Shown: positions 1-8,088 of the stretch, piece by piece
Numbering within the stretch: the stretch's first letter is position 1
Layout: each line of letters begins with the position of its first letter
DNA from: Psychrobacillus sp. INOP01
Lineage (GTDB): Bacteria > Bacillota > Bacilli > Bacillales_A > Planococcaceae
Length of the DNA stretch: 64,000 nt
Direction: 5' to 3'
NCBI RefSeq assembly: GCF_018140925.1
Contig: NZ_CP073315.1
Coordinates: 2,542,001-2,606,000 of the forward strand
Translations under genes and position numbers: made by a program
Notes under the pieces: model-generated
Database searches by the model: none
Told to the model about the DNA's origin: nothing
What the model saw: only the letters and a program-made list of their open reading frames with translations

Positions 1-77
1 AATCATCGGCATCATTTATTTTTTTAAAGTACCATGAACCGAATGTCAAGGTACATTTCTATATAATTTCTTATCAT
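1..77. other. window edge, no gene seen
   Basis: AT-rich sequence at the left edge. It has a small inverted repeat (GTACC near 29-33 with GGTAC near 50-54) that could be the end of something lying outside the window. No open frame or ribosome binding site is visible. Confidence 0.4.
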
Positions 78-105
78 AAAAAAAAGCACAGAAAAGTATC
101 TATGC
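78..105 (-). terminator. rho-independent terminator of the YdaT-like gene
   Basis: Read on the minus strand this is a 7-bp stem (GCATAGA with TCTGTGC, one G-T pair), a 6-nt loop, then eight T residues. It lies 5 bp past the stop codon of the gene ending at 111. Confidence 0.75.
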
Positions 106-110
106 TTTTT

Positions 111-476
111 TTAATCGTATAAAGTATCCTGTATTGAGCCATCTTCCTCATAAATCGTTAATATTCCGTTTTGTTCATTCACGTATGGTTTTGCTTTTTG
201 AAGTAATTCCGCTTTCGTATCCTCTACAAAAATAGCTCGTTTGCCGTCTACCTTCCTGAGCACCCAGTCAGTTTCACGAGAAATAACTTCGTAGGTGACA
301 CGATCCTCTTCATCCCCGTGTATTGCTTTTCGTGCCTGAGAAGTAGCAATGGAAATGGCTCTATCCTCCTCGTAATTATCTCGTAATAGGGCATTGGCAA
401 TTTCAATGGCTTTCTCTCGTACATCTGCATCTAAGTTTTTCATAGAATCTGGATAATCATTTTTATCCCATGGCAT
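111..476 (-). CDS. ydaT: YdaT-like general stress protein, DUF2188
   Basis: A 121-residue cytosolic protein. Residues 1-55 start MPWDKNDYPDSMKNL and form an acidic, helical ChaB/YdaT-like part. Residues about 60-120 look like the small alpha/beta DUF2188 fold (VISRETDWVLRKVDGKRAIF). The length matches the YdaT family. An AAGGAGG ribosome binding site sits just upstream of the ATG. A sigB-like promoter lies at 501-525 and a terminator follows the stop, so this is a single-gene stress unit. B. subtilis ydaT belongs to the sigB regulon, which agrees with the promoter. The molecular function is not known; family assignment is by recognition of the N-terminal motif. Confidence 0.8.
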   Translation of the reverse strand: MPWDKNDYPDSMKNLDADVREKAIEIANALLRDNYEEDRAISIATSQARKAIHGDEEDRVTYEVISRETDWVLRKVDGKRAIFVEDTKAELLQKAKPYVNEQNGILTIYEEDGSIQDTLYD

Positions 477-500
477 TTTTAACGCCTCCTTAGCATTCGT

Positions 501-525
501 TTTCCCGTTTCTAAGGGGCTGAAAC
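501..525 (-). promoter_or_regulatory. sigB-type promoter of the YdaT-like gene
   Basis: On the minus strand GTTTCA is followed after 13 bp by GGGAAA, against the sigB consensus GTTTAA-N12-15-GGGWAW. The -10 element ends 25 bp before the start codon. The rest of 526-746 shows no gene. Confidence 0.6.
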
Positions 526-766
526 GTTTTACGAAGTTATTTGGAACATTAAAGGATGAAGAGGTGGGTGTTCGTTGGTGGTGTGATCGCATTGCTTATT
601 TTATCGAAATGGCATACATAACATACTGAAGCAGTAATATTACAAATGTTGCATTCTGTCGAATCTTGTCATATAAATGATATTTTCACCTAATGATAAT
701 GCAATGGTTCTGTCATATGTAGGTGGTATGATGAATCTCGTTAGTGAAAAGGAGGAAATTCATTTT

Positions 767-1501
767 ATGAAAAAACACATTATTGCACTAACCGCAATTG
801 TAACACTATCAGTAGGGGCGGCAGGACAAGCGTCTGCGTCAAGCGTTCATACGGTAGAAAAAGGAGATACACTTTGGTCAATTTCTCAAGCAGAGAATGT
901 TAGTGTGCAAGACTTACAACAATGGAACGATCTTAATTCAACCGTTATATACCCATCTCAACAATTAAGAGTGGAGGGAGCTCTAGAAACGTATATAGTT
1001 GTTTCAGGAGATACATTATCTGATATTGCAGAAAAATATGATATGACTGTAGAACAATTAATGTCGAACAATCAGCTAACAAGTGATTTAATCATACCCG
1101 GTGATAAATTAGTGTTGAAAGGATCGAAGGTTGCACAACCCGAGGTAAAAGGAGCTACGAAGACTTCTGTTACATCTAATGCTCCATCAGAGACTAAACC
1201 GGCTACTACAGCGAAAGAGTTAACAATGACTTCCACAGCATATACAGCGTCATGCGAAGGATGCTCTGGAATCACAGCGACTGGCATTAATCTAAAGGCG
1301 AATCCAAACCAAAAAGTTATTTCTGTTGATCCAAATGTAATTCCATTAGGATCTCGAGTATGGGTAGAGGGTTATGGAGAAGCGATTGCTGGTGATACTG
1401 GCGGTGCCATAAAAGGAAATAAAATAGATATTTTCATCCCAACAAAACAAGCAGCAATCAATTGGGGACGCAAAACAGTGAAGGTTAAAATTTTAAATTA
1501 A
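767..1501 (+). CDS. yocH: secreted cell-wall protein with two LysM repeats and a 3D domain (YocH-like)
   Basis: A 244-residue exported protein with a signal peptide at residues 1-24 (MKKHIIALTAIV to ASA), LysM repeats at about 26-70 and 74-118 (KGDTLWSIS, SGDTLSDIA), a Thr/Lys-rich linker, and a C-terminal 3D domain at about 150-244 holding the three conserved aspartates (SVDPNVIPLGS, AGDTGGAIKG, NKIDIF). LysM binds peptidoglycan; the 3D domain is the lytic-transglycosylase-like fold of MltA and YocH. The frame is open from 677, but AAAAGGAGG at 747-755 and the signal peptide fix the start at 767. YocH of B. subtilis is under WalRK; no clear WalR box was found here. A strong hairpin follows. 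Confidence 0.88.
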   Translation: MKKHIIALTAIVTLSVGAAGQASASSVHTVEKGDTLWSISQAENVSVQDLQQWNDLNSTVIYPSQQLRVEGALETYIVVSGDTLSDIAEKYDMTVEQLMSNNQLTSDLIIPGDKLVLKGSKVAQPEVKGATKTSVTSNAPSETKPATTAKELTMTSTAYTASCEGCSGITATGINLKANPNQKVISVDPNVIPLGSRVWVEGYGEAIAGDTGGAIKGNKIDIFIPTKQAAINWGRKTVKVKILN

Positions 1502-1513
1502 TCGGTGTGAATA

Positions 1514-1553
1514 AAGAGAGACTCGGCGAAGTTAAATTCGCTGGGTCTCTCTT
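1514..1553 (+). terminator. terminator of the YocH-like gene
   Basis: A 17-bp inverted repeat (1514-1530 with 1537-1553, two G-T pairs) with a 6-nt loop, starting 12 bp after the stop. The T tract is short (ACTTT). Confidence 0.7.
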
Positions 1554-1650
1554 ACTTTGTAAGAATCAGGTATAACGGATTCTATCGATAGCATCCTTCC
1601 ATTAGTGTATGGGATAATCCAGAGAATCTTACACTTGTTAATATGTAAAA

Positions 1651-1709
1651 AACTCCATTAGAAAAATATTAAGGTCTAAGGTCTATCCTAATATTTTACT
1701 AATGAAGTT
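1651..1709 (-). terminator. terminator downstream of the coiled-coil gene
   Basis: A long imperfect inverted repeat: 1651-1674 with 1687-1709, about 20 paired bases. On the minus strand it is followed by AGTTTTTTAC. It lies after the TAA at 1778 rather than directly after the TAA at 1928, so the transcript spans the extension. Confidence 0.65.
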
Positions 1710-1777
1710 ACAACCTACGAATCATGATGGAAGTCACGACCAACCATTTATAATAATTTTAAAAATGAAGTAGCTTT

Positions 1778-1930
1778 TTATTCCCAATGAATAGCTTCTA
1801 TTTTATCTATATCAACAGATATAGTTTGTATACCATTTGAAAAGAAGGCGATTCCTGTTTTTTGATTGACTAGAGTTATTTTTTCTACAACAATTGCTAA
1901 TCCATCTACAGTTATTTCTGTAATAGGTTA
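1778..1930 (-). pseudogene. in-frame C-terminal module beyond the stop of the coiled-coil gene
   Basis: Past the TAA at 1928-1930 the same reading frame continues for 49 sense codons to a second TAA at 1778-1780. It would encode PITEITVDGLAIVVEKITLV at its start and end in KIEAIHWE. This reads as a natural small beta-rich module and joins smoothly to the sequence before the stop (FLSKLPPN-stop-PITEI). Related Bacillales coiled-coil proteins, as I recall them, end in a similar module after an LPPGT-like junction. A nonsense mutation, a sequencing error or stop readthrough would each explain it. No separate ribosome binding site or start codon is seen for it. Confidence 0.6.
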
Positions 1931-3118
1931 GTTTGGAGGAAGTTTGGAAAGAAATGTTCCTATATTTCCTTTTGAATATAAAGTTTTTTCTATTAACTCT
2001 TTAATTTCCTTTAGTGATTCTTCCTGTTGAGTACATTGTTTAACTATATTGTCTAGCACGTGTTCATTTAATTGAATTAGTGAGTCTTGTTTAACCATTG
2101 ATTTTTTATTCAGTTCCTGGTGACTTTTTAAATTATTTGTTATTTTTTCAAGTTGTCGATTTTGATTGTCGGAGAGCTGTAGAAGAAAACCCTGTTGTCT
2201 ATTTAAGCTATCTTGTAAATAATTGTATATATCATCCTGTTGAGTTATTTGAAGTTTGATTTCCTCTAATATTAATTCTCCCATTACCTCGGATAGTTGT
2301 TGTTTCTCGCTCAATTGTTTATGGAAGTGGTTTTGTGCTTTTAATTGACTGTTTTGATTTTCTGATAAATCATTAATTACTTCTTTCTGTCGATAAAATT
2401 GTTCTTGAAACAGATTAAATGCTTCTTCCTGGTGAACTAGTTGGGATTGTAGGTTATTAAATATTTCTTTATTTTCCTGAATTTCATGAAAACGGTTCTG
2501 TTCTTCCGAATAGTTCGATACTATAGTAGAAAATTGCTTTTGTTCTTCTAAAATATTTTGTATGGAGTTCTGTTGTATATCTAATCGATTTTGTAGCTCT
2601 ACATTTGCCTCTTTTTGATAACCGAGTTGGTGTTTAATGTTGTCAAAAGAACTGTCTTGCTTGAAAGCAAAGTTATTAAGGAAATTCCTTTGTCTATTTA
2701 AACTTCCTTGTAACTGGTTTAACCCTTTTTCGTGATTTATTGCTCGTTTACTATTTAACTCGTTAACTTTAGATTGCTTATCAAGATGTTCGTTGATGTT
2801 TTGCAGTGTATATTCTTGTTTCTGTAAATGTGATCCGTAGCCTCTCGTGGTCTGTGCAAGATTGAACAATATCTTTTTTAAATTCACATAATCGTATTTA
2901 TGATTATTGTTTAATTTGTTCAGTGCTTGGTTTTGGATACGTATTTCACTTAAAATGGTTTTACACGATTGGTCCAGCTGAGAAATAGAGTTCATTAAAT
3001 GGTGATTTACTGACGTTTGTTCTTCTAGAAATTCTAAATGGTGATTGGTATAGAAATGATCTTGGTTTTTATTCTTAGCCAGGGCAGCAGAAACTAAATG
3101 GACCTTCGATTCTTTCAA
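1928..3118 (-). CDS. Gln-rich coiled-coil protein, probably truncated
   Basis: A 396-residue protein that is almost entirely helical. From residue 30 on it has many degenerate repeats of about 30-35 residues, with LNRQ, QQNSIQNIL and LSDNQNRQL-type heptads rich in Gln, Asn, Leu and Lys. No signal peptide or membrane segment is visible. The start is TTG at 3116-3118, with an AAAGGAG site 9 bp upstream. The frame stops after LPPN, but 49 more codons follow in frame (see 1778-1930), so the full family form is probably 446 residues. The family is unrecognised by name. A structural role, perhaps at the spore or cell surface, is only a guess. Confidence 0.7.
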   Translation of the reverse strand: MKESKVHLVSAALAKNKNQDHFYTNHHLEFLEEQTSVNHHLMNSISQLDQSCKTILSEIRIQNQALNKLNNNHKYDYVNLKKILFNLAQTTRGYGSHLQKQEYTLQNINEHLDKQSKVNELNSKRAINHEKGLNQLQGSLNRQRNFLNNFAFKQDSSFDNIKHQLGYQKEANVELQNRLDIQQNSIQNILEEQKQFSTIVSNYSEEQNRFHEIQENKEIFNNLQSQLVHQEEAFNLFQEQFYRQKEVINDLSENQNSQLKAQNHFHKQLSEKQQLSEVMGELILEEIKLQITQQDDIYNYLQDSLNRQQGFLLQLSDNQNRQLEKITNNLKSHQELNKKSMVKQDSLIQLNEHVLDNIVKQCTQQEESLKEIKELIEKTLYSKGNIGTFLSKLPPN

Positions 3119-3233
3119 TTCTCCATACTCCTTTTACACGGAAAGTCATTATGCCTTATTTTATGAACGTTATTGTTATTTGTGATGAATTAGGTTGTTG
3201 AGAAAATAAACATATAAAAAAGGTGGTAAGTCC

Positions 3234-3884
3234 ATGTTGTATTCAGGTATTCCGTCACTTTCAGTTCCTATGGTGCGAGTCATAACAGTAACTGGTAGTG
3301 GGGTGGTAGAGACCATGCCTAACTATGTTCAACTCCAAGTAGAAGTAAGGACGGAAGGGGAAGAGGTACAACAAACTCAACGGGAAAATGCGGAAATTAT
3401 GAATCGTGTTATTCAATCCTTGTTGGCTTTGAATATTCCGAGGGAAAATATACAAACGGCAGCTTTTAATATTTTTCCTCAATATGATTATATAGAGGGA
3501 AAACAGTTATTTAGAGGATATGAGGTAACGAATGCTCTTACGGTAAAAATACCCGATGTTGAAAAAGCCGGCATAGTAATTGATACTGCGGTGGCGAGTG
3601 GGGCCAATAGTGTCTCGTCAATTCGATTTGGGCTAGATAATCCAGAGCTTGTTTATCAACAGGCACTTCAGCGAGCTCTCCATAATGCCCAAACGAAAGC
3701 ACAAACAATTGCTCAGACGATGAAGCTCGCACTATATTCACAACCAATTTCCATCGTGGAGGAGCAACAAAATGGACCAGAACTTTATAAAACGTTATCG
3801 GTGGCTCGTTCACAGATGGCAACACCGATTGAGCAAGGGGAAATTTCTGTAAGTGCTACTGTGACTGTAAAATATCAGTATTAA
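3234..3884 (+). CDS. SIMPL domain protein (DUF541)
   Basis: A 216-residue protein covering one SIMPL/DUF541 domain. It begins with the typical ITVTGSGVVETMPNYVQLQVEV strand pair in which a conserved G-x-G-x-V leads the domain, followed by helices with TQRENAEIMNRVIQSL and a second strand set ending in VSATVTVKYQY. Family members form oligomeric, often periplasmic or surface beta-rich rings of unknown function; this one has no clear signal peptide. The GGTGG ribosome binding site is 6-7 bp before the ATG. It is transcribed divergently from the coiled-coil gene across a 115-bp gap. No terminator of its own is evident. Confidence 0.8.
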   Translation: MLYSGIPSLSVPMVRVITVTGSGVVETMPNYVQLQVEVRTEGEEVQQTQRENAEIMNRVIQSLLALNIPRENIQTAAFNIFPQYDYIEGKQLFRGYEVTNALTVKIPDVEKAGIVIDTAVASGANSVSSIRFGLDNPELVYQQALQRALHNAQTKAQTIAQTMKLALYSQPISIVEEQQNGPELYKTLSVARSQMATPIEQGEISVSATVTVKYQY

Positions 3885-4015
3885 GATAGCTGATGAGTCC
3901 TTAAACCAGGCATTAGGTCATAAAAGCAAATAGCCCATAACTAAAAAATCGGATGCTATCTGTTCTTCAGAAGCAGCAACAGAAGATGAACTGTCACAAA
4001 CTATGTATGTGCAAA

Positions 4016-4040
4016 GAAAAAGGAGCCTCTAATGGGCTCC
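4016..4040 (-). terminator. terminator of the Fe-ADH/ALDH operon
   Basis: On the minus strand a 6-bp stem GGAGCC/GGCTCC with a 7-nt loop is followed by TTTTT. It begins 5 bp beyond the stop of the gene ending at 4046. Confidence 0.8.
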
Positions 4041-4045
4041 CGCAC

Positions 4046-5221
4046 TTATTTTTCTATAATAACTCCATCAAATGCGGCTTTGTAGATGATATATATATCC
4101 TCTTTTAATAATGGCATCGGACTACGAGCGAGAATTCGTTTCTGCTCAAGAGCATCCATTGTTAAGCTATCCAGTGCATCCTCAGTTATGTTGAATCCTT
4201 TTAACGTCGAAGGGATATTTACGTCTTCTACCAAACGTTTCAGTTCAGCGACGCATTTGTATGATGCTTCTTCTTGTGAAAGATTCGCAGAGCTAAAGCC
4301 CATCGCATCGTAAATATCTTTCATTCGTTTTTCGCAACTTGGACGAATATATCCCATTACATATGGAAGTAAAACAGCATTGGAATCACCATGCGCAATA
4401 TGGAATTGTCCACCAATTGGATAAGCTAACGCATGAACTCCAGCAACGCCTGCATTGAAGAAGGCTAAACCTGCTAAATAGCTACCATAACTCATATCTG
4501 TACGCGCTTGTTTATCTTCTCCATTGGTAACCGCAGTACGGATAGAATTACTAATTAATCGAATTGCTTGTAACGCCAATGCATCAGACACGAGGCTAGC
4601 ATTTTTAGATATATATGATTCTACCGCATGAGTAAGTGCATCTACTCCAGTTGCAGCAGTTACTTTTGGTGGTAATGAAATGGTTAAGGCAGGATCTACT
4701 ATTGCGACGTCTGCCAATAAATAATCATGTGTTATAACGTCTTTAGTAGTTTCAAGTGAAAGAACCGAGATATTTGTCACTTCCGAACCAGTTCCAGAAG
4801 TTGTCGGGATTAATATGGTGGGAATACCCTTTTTTGTAACTTTCTTTGTGCCGGTCAAATTTAAGTAATCTGCAACTTTTCCTTCATGAGAAGCGATGAC
4901 TCCAGCAAGTTTAGATAGGTCTAGTGCGCTACCACCGCCTACACCAATAACCAAATCGAATGCATTTTCACGGGTATAAGCGACTAATTTTTCGCCGATT
5001 GCTAAAGGTGGTTCTGGAACAACATCTGTATAAATCTCTGTTGAATAACCTGCTTCTTCCAGTGGATCGACTACTTTATTGGTTATACCTATATCCTTTA
5101 AGAATGGATCCGTAATAACTAGAATTTTTTTCGCGTTAAAGCGTTCAACTTCTTCTAATAAGTGGGAAAGGGAACCCCAACCAGTATAGCTAATCGGTGG
5201 TAATGTAATTTTTTCAGACAT
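4046..5221 (-). CDS. iron-containing alcohol dehydrogenase
   Basis: A 391-residue group III alcohol dehydrogenase: NAD(P)-linked interconversion of an alcohol or hydroxy acid and an aldehyde or ketone. The N-terminal dinucleotide part has GGGS at 95-98; the helical half has metal ligands Asp194, His198, His263 and His277 (VDALTHA, VHALAYP, HIAHGDSNA), all intact. A GTG at 5230 overlaps the ribosome binding site, so the ATG at 5219-5221, 8 bp after GGAG, is preferred. It lies 15 bp after the aldehyde dehydrogenase gene in one operon under the 6742-6760 operator. Substrate is not set by sequence; relatives include FucO and 1,3-propanediol, 4-hydroxybutyrate and lactaldehyde enzymes. Confidence 0.88.
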   Translation of the reverse strand: MSEKITLPPISYTGWGSLSHLLEEVERFNAKKILVITDPFLKDIGITNKVVDPLEEAGYSTEIYTDVVPEPPLAIGEKLVAYTRENAFDLVIGVGGGSALDLSKLAGVIASHEGKVADYLNLTGTKKVTKKGIPTILIPTTSGTGSEVTNISVLSLETTKDVITHDYLLADVAIVDPALTISLPPKVTAATGVDALTHAVESYISKNASLVSDALALQAIRLISNSIRTAVTNGEDKQARTDMSYGSYLAGLAFFNAGVAGVHALAYPIGGQFHIAHGDSNAVLLPYVMGYIRPSCEKRMKDIYDAMGFSSANLSQEEASYKCVAELKRLVEDVNIPSTLKGFNITEDALDSLTMDALEQKRILARSPMPLLKEDIYIIYKAAFDGVIIEK

Positions 5222-5236
5222 ATGTGACACTCCTTA

Positions 5237-6658
5237 TTATTGCTGGTTCCAAACGACAAGCTTAGTCTCGGTCATTTCATGAATCGCATATTTTAATCCT
5301 TCTTTTCCAGTACCGCTCTCTTTTACTCCGCCGTAAGGCATTTGATCAATGCGATAGGTAGGGATGTCGTTAATCATGACCCCACCTACCTCTAATTCCT
5401 TGGAAGCTTTAAATGCAGTTTGTATATCGTTCGTGAAAATACCTGCCTGTAAACCGAAATCGGAATTGTTGATAGCATCAATACCTTCTTCAATAGAAGA
5501 GATACGGTTGACTACAACAATCGGTGCAAAAACTTCCTGACATGAAACTTTCGAAGTAGCAGATACATTTGTTAAAATCGTAGGCAAGAAAACGCCATTT
5601 TCTATTGTTCCACCAGAAATAATTTCTGAACCTTGTTCTACTGCTTCCTGAACCCAATTTAACGCACGATCTTGTTCGCCAGGATTAATCATAGCGGAGA
5701 TATCTGTTGTCTCATCCGTTGGACTACCAATAACGAGCTGTTTTGTTAAAGTAGAAAATTGCTCAAGAAATTCATCATATACTTCATTCATTACATAAGT
5801 GCGTTGCAAAGAGATACATACCTGTCCTTGGTTGGAGAATGCACCCATTACACATTTAGGTATTATTTGAGAAAGATTTACGTTTTTGTCGATTATCAAT
5901 CCGGCATTGGAGCCTAATTCAAGTGCTACTTTTTTCAATCCAGCCTTATCCCGGATACCTTTTCCGACAACTGGACTTCCAGTAAAGGTAATCATTTTCA
6001 CTTTATCACTTTCAACAAGTGCATCTCCAACCGTTTTACCACTACCTGTAACGACATTGAATACCCCTTTAGGCAAAGCGGTTTGGTCGATTAACTCTGC
6101 TAAAAATAGTGCAGAAAGAGGAGTCTGTGATGCCGGTTTCAAAACAATTGTGTTACCAGCAGCGATTGCAGGTCCCACTTTATGTGCTACTAAGTTTTGT
6201 GGGAAATTAAAAGGTGTAATGGCACCAATAACACCGATTGGCTGCTCGATTGTATATCCAAAACGATTTGCTCCATTTTTTGCAGCATCCATTGGTATCA
6301 TTTCACCCGTTAAACGCTTGGCTTCCTCTGCAGCAAATTTATATGTTTCAATCGTCCTATCTATTTCACCCAACGCATATTTAATCGGTTTTGCTGCCTC
6401 TAAAGAAATAATTTCAGCTGCCTTTTGACGATTATCAATAAATAGCTGAGTAATATGCTCTAAAATAGCAGCTCGTTCATAAGCAGTTAGTGCTTCCATC
6501 TGTTTTCTAGCCTCATATGCGACATTAATTGTTGCTTCTACTTCCTCATGAGATGCTTGTGGAATTTGTGCTATGACCTCTTTTGTATGAGGAGAAAAGA
6601 GCTCTGAATATTTGCTTGCAGATTTCCATTCACCATTCACGTAATAATTTTTTTTCAT
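5237..6658 (-). CDS. NAD(P)-dependent aldehyde dehydrogenase
   Basis: A 473-residue aldehyde dehydrogenase that oxidises an aldehyde to its acid. The catalytic residues are present: Asn151 (TPFNFP), Glu247 (VALELGS) and Cys281 (NQGQVCIS). The usual ELGGN is ELGSN here. Length is normal for the superfamily; the sequence looks closest to the lactaldehyde, succinate-semialdehyde and phosphonoacetaldehyde group. The ATG has an AAAGGATG-type site. First gene of a two-gene operon with the Fe-alcohol dehydrogenase, so the pair could take an alcohol to an acid in two steps. A LacI operator and a plausible sigA promoter lie upstream. The true substrate is unknown. Confidence 0.88.
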   Translation of the reverse strand: MKKNYYVNGEWKSASKYSELFSPHTKEVIAQIPQASHEEVEATINVAYEARKQMEALTAYERAAILEHITQLFIDNRQKAAEIISLEAAKPIKYALGEIDRTIETYKFAAEEAKRLTGEMIPMDAAKNGANRFGYTIEQPIGVIGAITPFNFPQNLVAHKVGPAIAAGNTIVLKPASQTPLSALFLAELIDQTALPKGVFNVVTGSGKTVGDALVESDKVKMITFTGSPVVGKGIRDKAGLKKVALELGSNAGLIIDKNVNLSQIIPKCVMGAFSNQGQVCISLQRTYVMNEVYDEFLEQFSTLTKQLVIGSPTDETTDISAMINPGEQDRALNWVQEAVEQGSEIISGGTIENGVFLPTILTNVSATSKVSCQEVFAPIVVVNRISSIEEGIDAINNSDFGLQAGIFTNDIQTAFKASKELEVGGVMINDIPTYRIDQMPYGGVKESGTGKEGLKYAIHEMTETKLVVWNQQ

Positions 6659-6684
6659 CGAATCATCCTTTCGTAATAATAATA

Positions 6685-6713
6685 TATATACCCATACTAG
6701 ATAAATTGTTCAG
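6685..6713 (-). promoter_or_regulatory. candidate sigA promoter of the ALDH/ADH operon
   Basis: On the minus strand CTGAAC, a 17-bp spacer and TATATA. The -10 element ends 26 bp before the ATG at 6658. The operator at 6742-6760 lies upstream of this -35, so if this is the real promoter, repression would not be by simple overlap. Confidence 0.4.
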
Positions 6714-6741
6714 TAAAGATAAAAAAAATACTGAATTCACC

Positions 6742-6760
6742 TTAATGTATACGTATTCAT
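6742..6760. promoter_or_regulatory. LacI-family operator, copy 1
   Basis: TTAATGTATACGTATTCAT is identical over 19 bp to 7969-7987. It is a near-perfect palindrome, ATGnATACGTATnCAT, with one mismatched pair and a central ACGT or CG step as in LacI/GalR sites. It lies upstream of the aldehyde dehydrogenase operon and behind the repressor gene. Confidence 0.75.
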
Positions 6761-6771
6761 TTTGATTTTAA

Positions 6772-6805
6772 TTTAAACCCAAACTAAATTTAGTTTGGGT
6801 TTAAA
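6772..6805. terminator. terminator of the LacI-family gene
   Basis: A perfect 34-bp palindrome (17-bp arms) that overlaps the stop codon of the regulator gene at 6801-6803. It separates this gene from the ALDH operon and can work in both directions. Confidence 0.7.
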
Positions 6806-7793
6806 GTTTTCGAGTCGTACTTCTATCGAATAGTCTAACAGGTTCTGTAATTTTTACGCAACTATTATTTTTTCCTTTTATCATTTCAATTAATTTTTCA
6901 ATCGCGAGATGGCCTAAATTTTCCCCAGAGATGCTACCAATAGTAGTTAAGTTTATCGAGCTGTGTTGACTAAGATTCACATTATCGATACCTATAATGC
7001 TTAAATCATTAGGTACTGATAAATTTTTACGTGTTGCATCATCAATTAAATTTAAAGCAAGCGAATCAGATCCTGCGCAAATAGCAGTTGGTCGTTGTTT
7101 TAAATGTATAATTTTATCAAAAGATTTAGAAATATCTTCTTTAGTTGTATCAGTGATGTTTATATATTCTATTGGCAAATGAATTTGAAAATCTTGAATT
7201 GCTTGCATAAAACCCTGGTATCTATTATTAAATGTACTAACGTTTAAAGGTCCCCCAACCCAAGCAATGTATTTATGACCCTGTTCAATCATATGTTTCG
7301 CTGATAGGTAACCAGCTTCAAAGTTATCAATTTCAACAAAGTATTTATTATTTTGATGTTTTCTATTATATGTAATAAATGGGATATTCATTCTGGTGAG
7401 TTTTTCGAAAATGGGATCGTCATTTAGAATACAAGATAAAATAATTCCATCAACTTTCTGCTCGAATGCAGTAGTATAAGCTTCGCTCAATTTTTTATCG
7501 TTTACAAATTGTACCTGAATTCTGTAATCCATTTCACTTGCATAGTTAACAATAGCAGTAGTTGTATCTACGAAAAATGGATTGTGGAGAGGACCAGATA
7601 AAAGAGCAATTGTTCCGGTTTTATTTTGGACAAGGGAGCGGGCATTGGCATTTGGTATGTAGTTTAAATCGTTAATTGCATTCATTACTTTTTCTGTAGT
7701 AAGTTTTTTTACCAGTTCAGGAGTATTTAATACACGTGAAACAGTGGCTTGTGAAACCCCTGCAAGTTTTGCAACATCTTTTGATGATACCAA
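6801..7793 (-). CDS. LacI/GalR-family transcriptional repressor
   Basis: A 330-residue one-component regulator. The N-terminal helix-turn-helix is at about 4-24 (SKDVAKLAGVSQATVSRVLN), followed by the hinge (IPNANARSLV) and a periplasmic-binding-protein-like effector domain from about 58 to the end (TIALLSGPLHNPFF, GIILSCI, IIGIDNVNLS, LTTIGS). The start is probably the TTG at 7791-7793: GGAGG at 7803-7807 lies 9 bp upstream, while an earlier in-frame TTG at 7800-7802 touches that site. It sits between two identical operators, one before the Fe-ADH/ALDH operon and one before the CoA operon, and is read away from the latter. It probably represses both until a pathway compound binds. Confidence 0.88.
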   Translation of the reverse strand: MVSSKDVAKLAGVSQATVSRVLNTPELVKKLTTEKVMNAINDLNYIPNANARSLVQNKTGTIALLSGPLHNPFFVDTTTAIVNYASEMDYRIQVQFVNDKKLSEAYTTAFEQKVDGIILSCILNDDPIFEKLTRMNIPFITYNRKHQNNKYFVEIDNFEAGYLSAKHMIEQGHKYIAWVGGPLNVSTFNNRYQGFMQAIQDFQIHLPIEYINITDTTKEDISKSFDKIIHLKQRPTAICAGSDSLALNLIDDATRKNLSVPNDLSIIGIDNVNLSQHSSINLTTIGSISGENLGHLAIEKLIEMIKGKNNSCVKITEPVRLFDRSTTRKL

Positions 7794-7951
7794 ATTTAGC
7801 AACCTCCAAAATTTACTTTTATTTCTTTGACCAGTATTTCCACACGATTAAAGTATATATATTTGATATTATCAATACAAGCCAAATATATATTGAAAAA
7901 TAAATATTCGGAAAACATTGACAACCTATTAATGTAAAAGTATATTAGTTT

Positions 7952-7980
7952 TTGAAAGCGCAATCATATTAATGTATACG
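7952..7980 (+). promoter_or_regulatory. candidate sigA promoter of the CoA operon
   Basis: TTGAAA, 17-bp spacer, TATACG. The -35 overlaps the cre candidate and the -10 lies inside the LacI operator, an arrangement that suits double repression. It leaves a leader of about 100 bp before the ATG at 8089. Confidence 0.45.
7953..7966 (+). promoter_or_regulatory. candidate cre site (CcpA)
   Basis: TGAAAGCGCAATCA fits the catabolite-responsive element TGWAANCGNTNNCA at all but one defined position. It overlaps the -35 region of the CoA operon promoter candidate, so CcpA could block transcription when a preferred sugar is present. Confidence 0.5.
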
Positions 7981-7987
7981 TATTCAT
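7969..7987. promoter_or_regulatory. LacI-family operator, copy 2
   Basis: The same 19 bp as 6742-6760, in the intergenic region between the repressor gene and the CoA operon. A weaker look-alike (ATTAATGTAAAAGTATATTA at 7929-7948) stands about 40 bp upstream and might be a second half-strength site. Confidence 0.75.
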
Positions 7988-8088
7988 AAAGTGACTTATT
8001 GAATTTTTAAAAAAACATTAAGTACATTTTATTGATCAGTTAGAAAAATTGGTTAAGGATATTCAAACTAGAAAAGAAGGTGTTTAAA

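Noticed and set aside
601-766. WalR box before the YocH-like gene
   Set aside because: TGTCAT-like hexamers occur but not as a direct repeat with a 5-bp spacer.
5886-6428. Long plus-strand ORF inside the aldehyde dehydrogenase gene
   Set aside because: It is an antisense shadow of a gene with intact catalytic residues and has no ribosome binding site.
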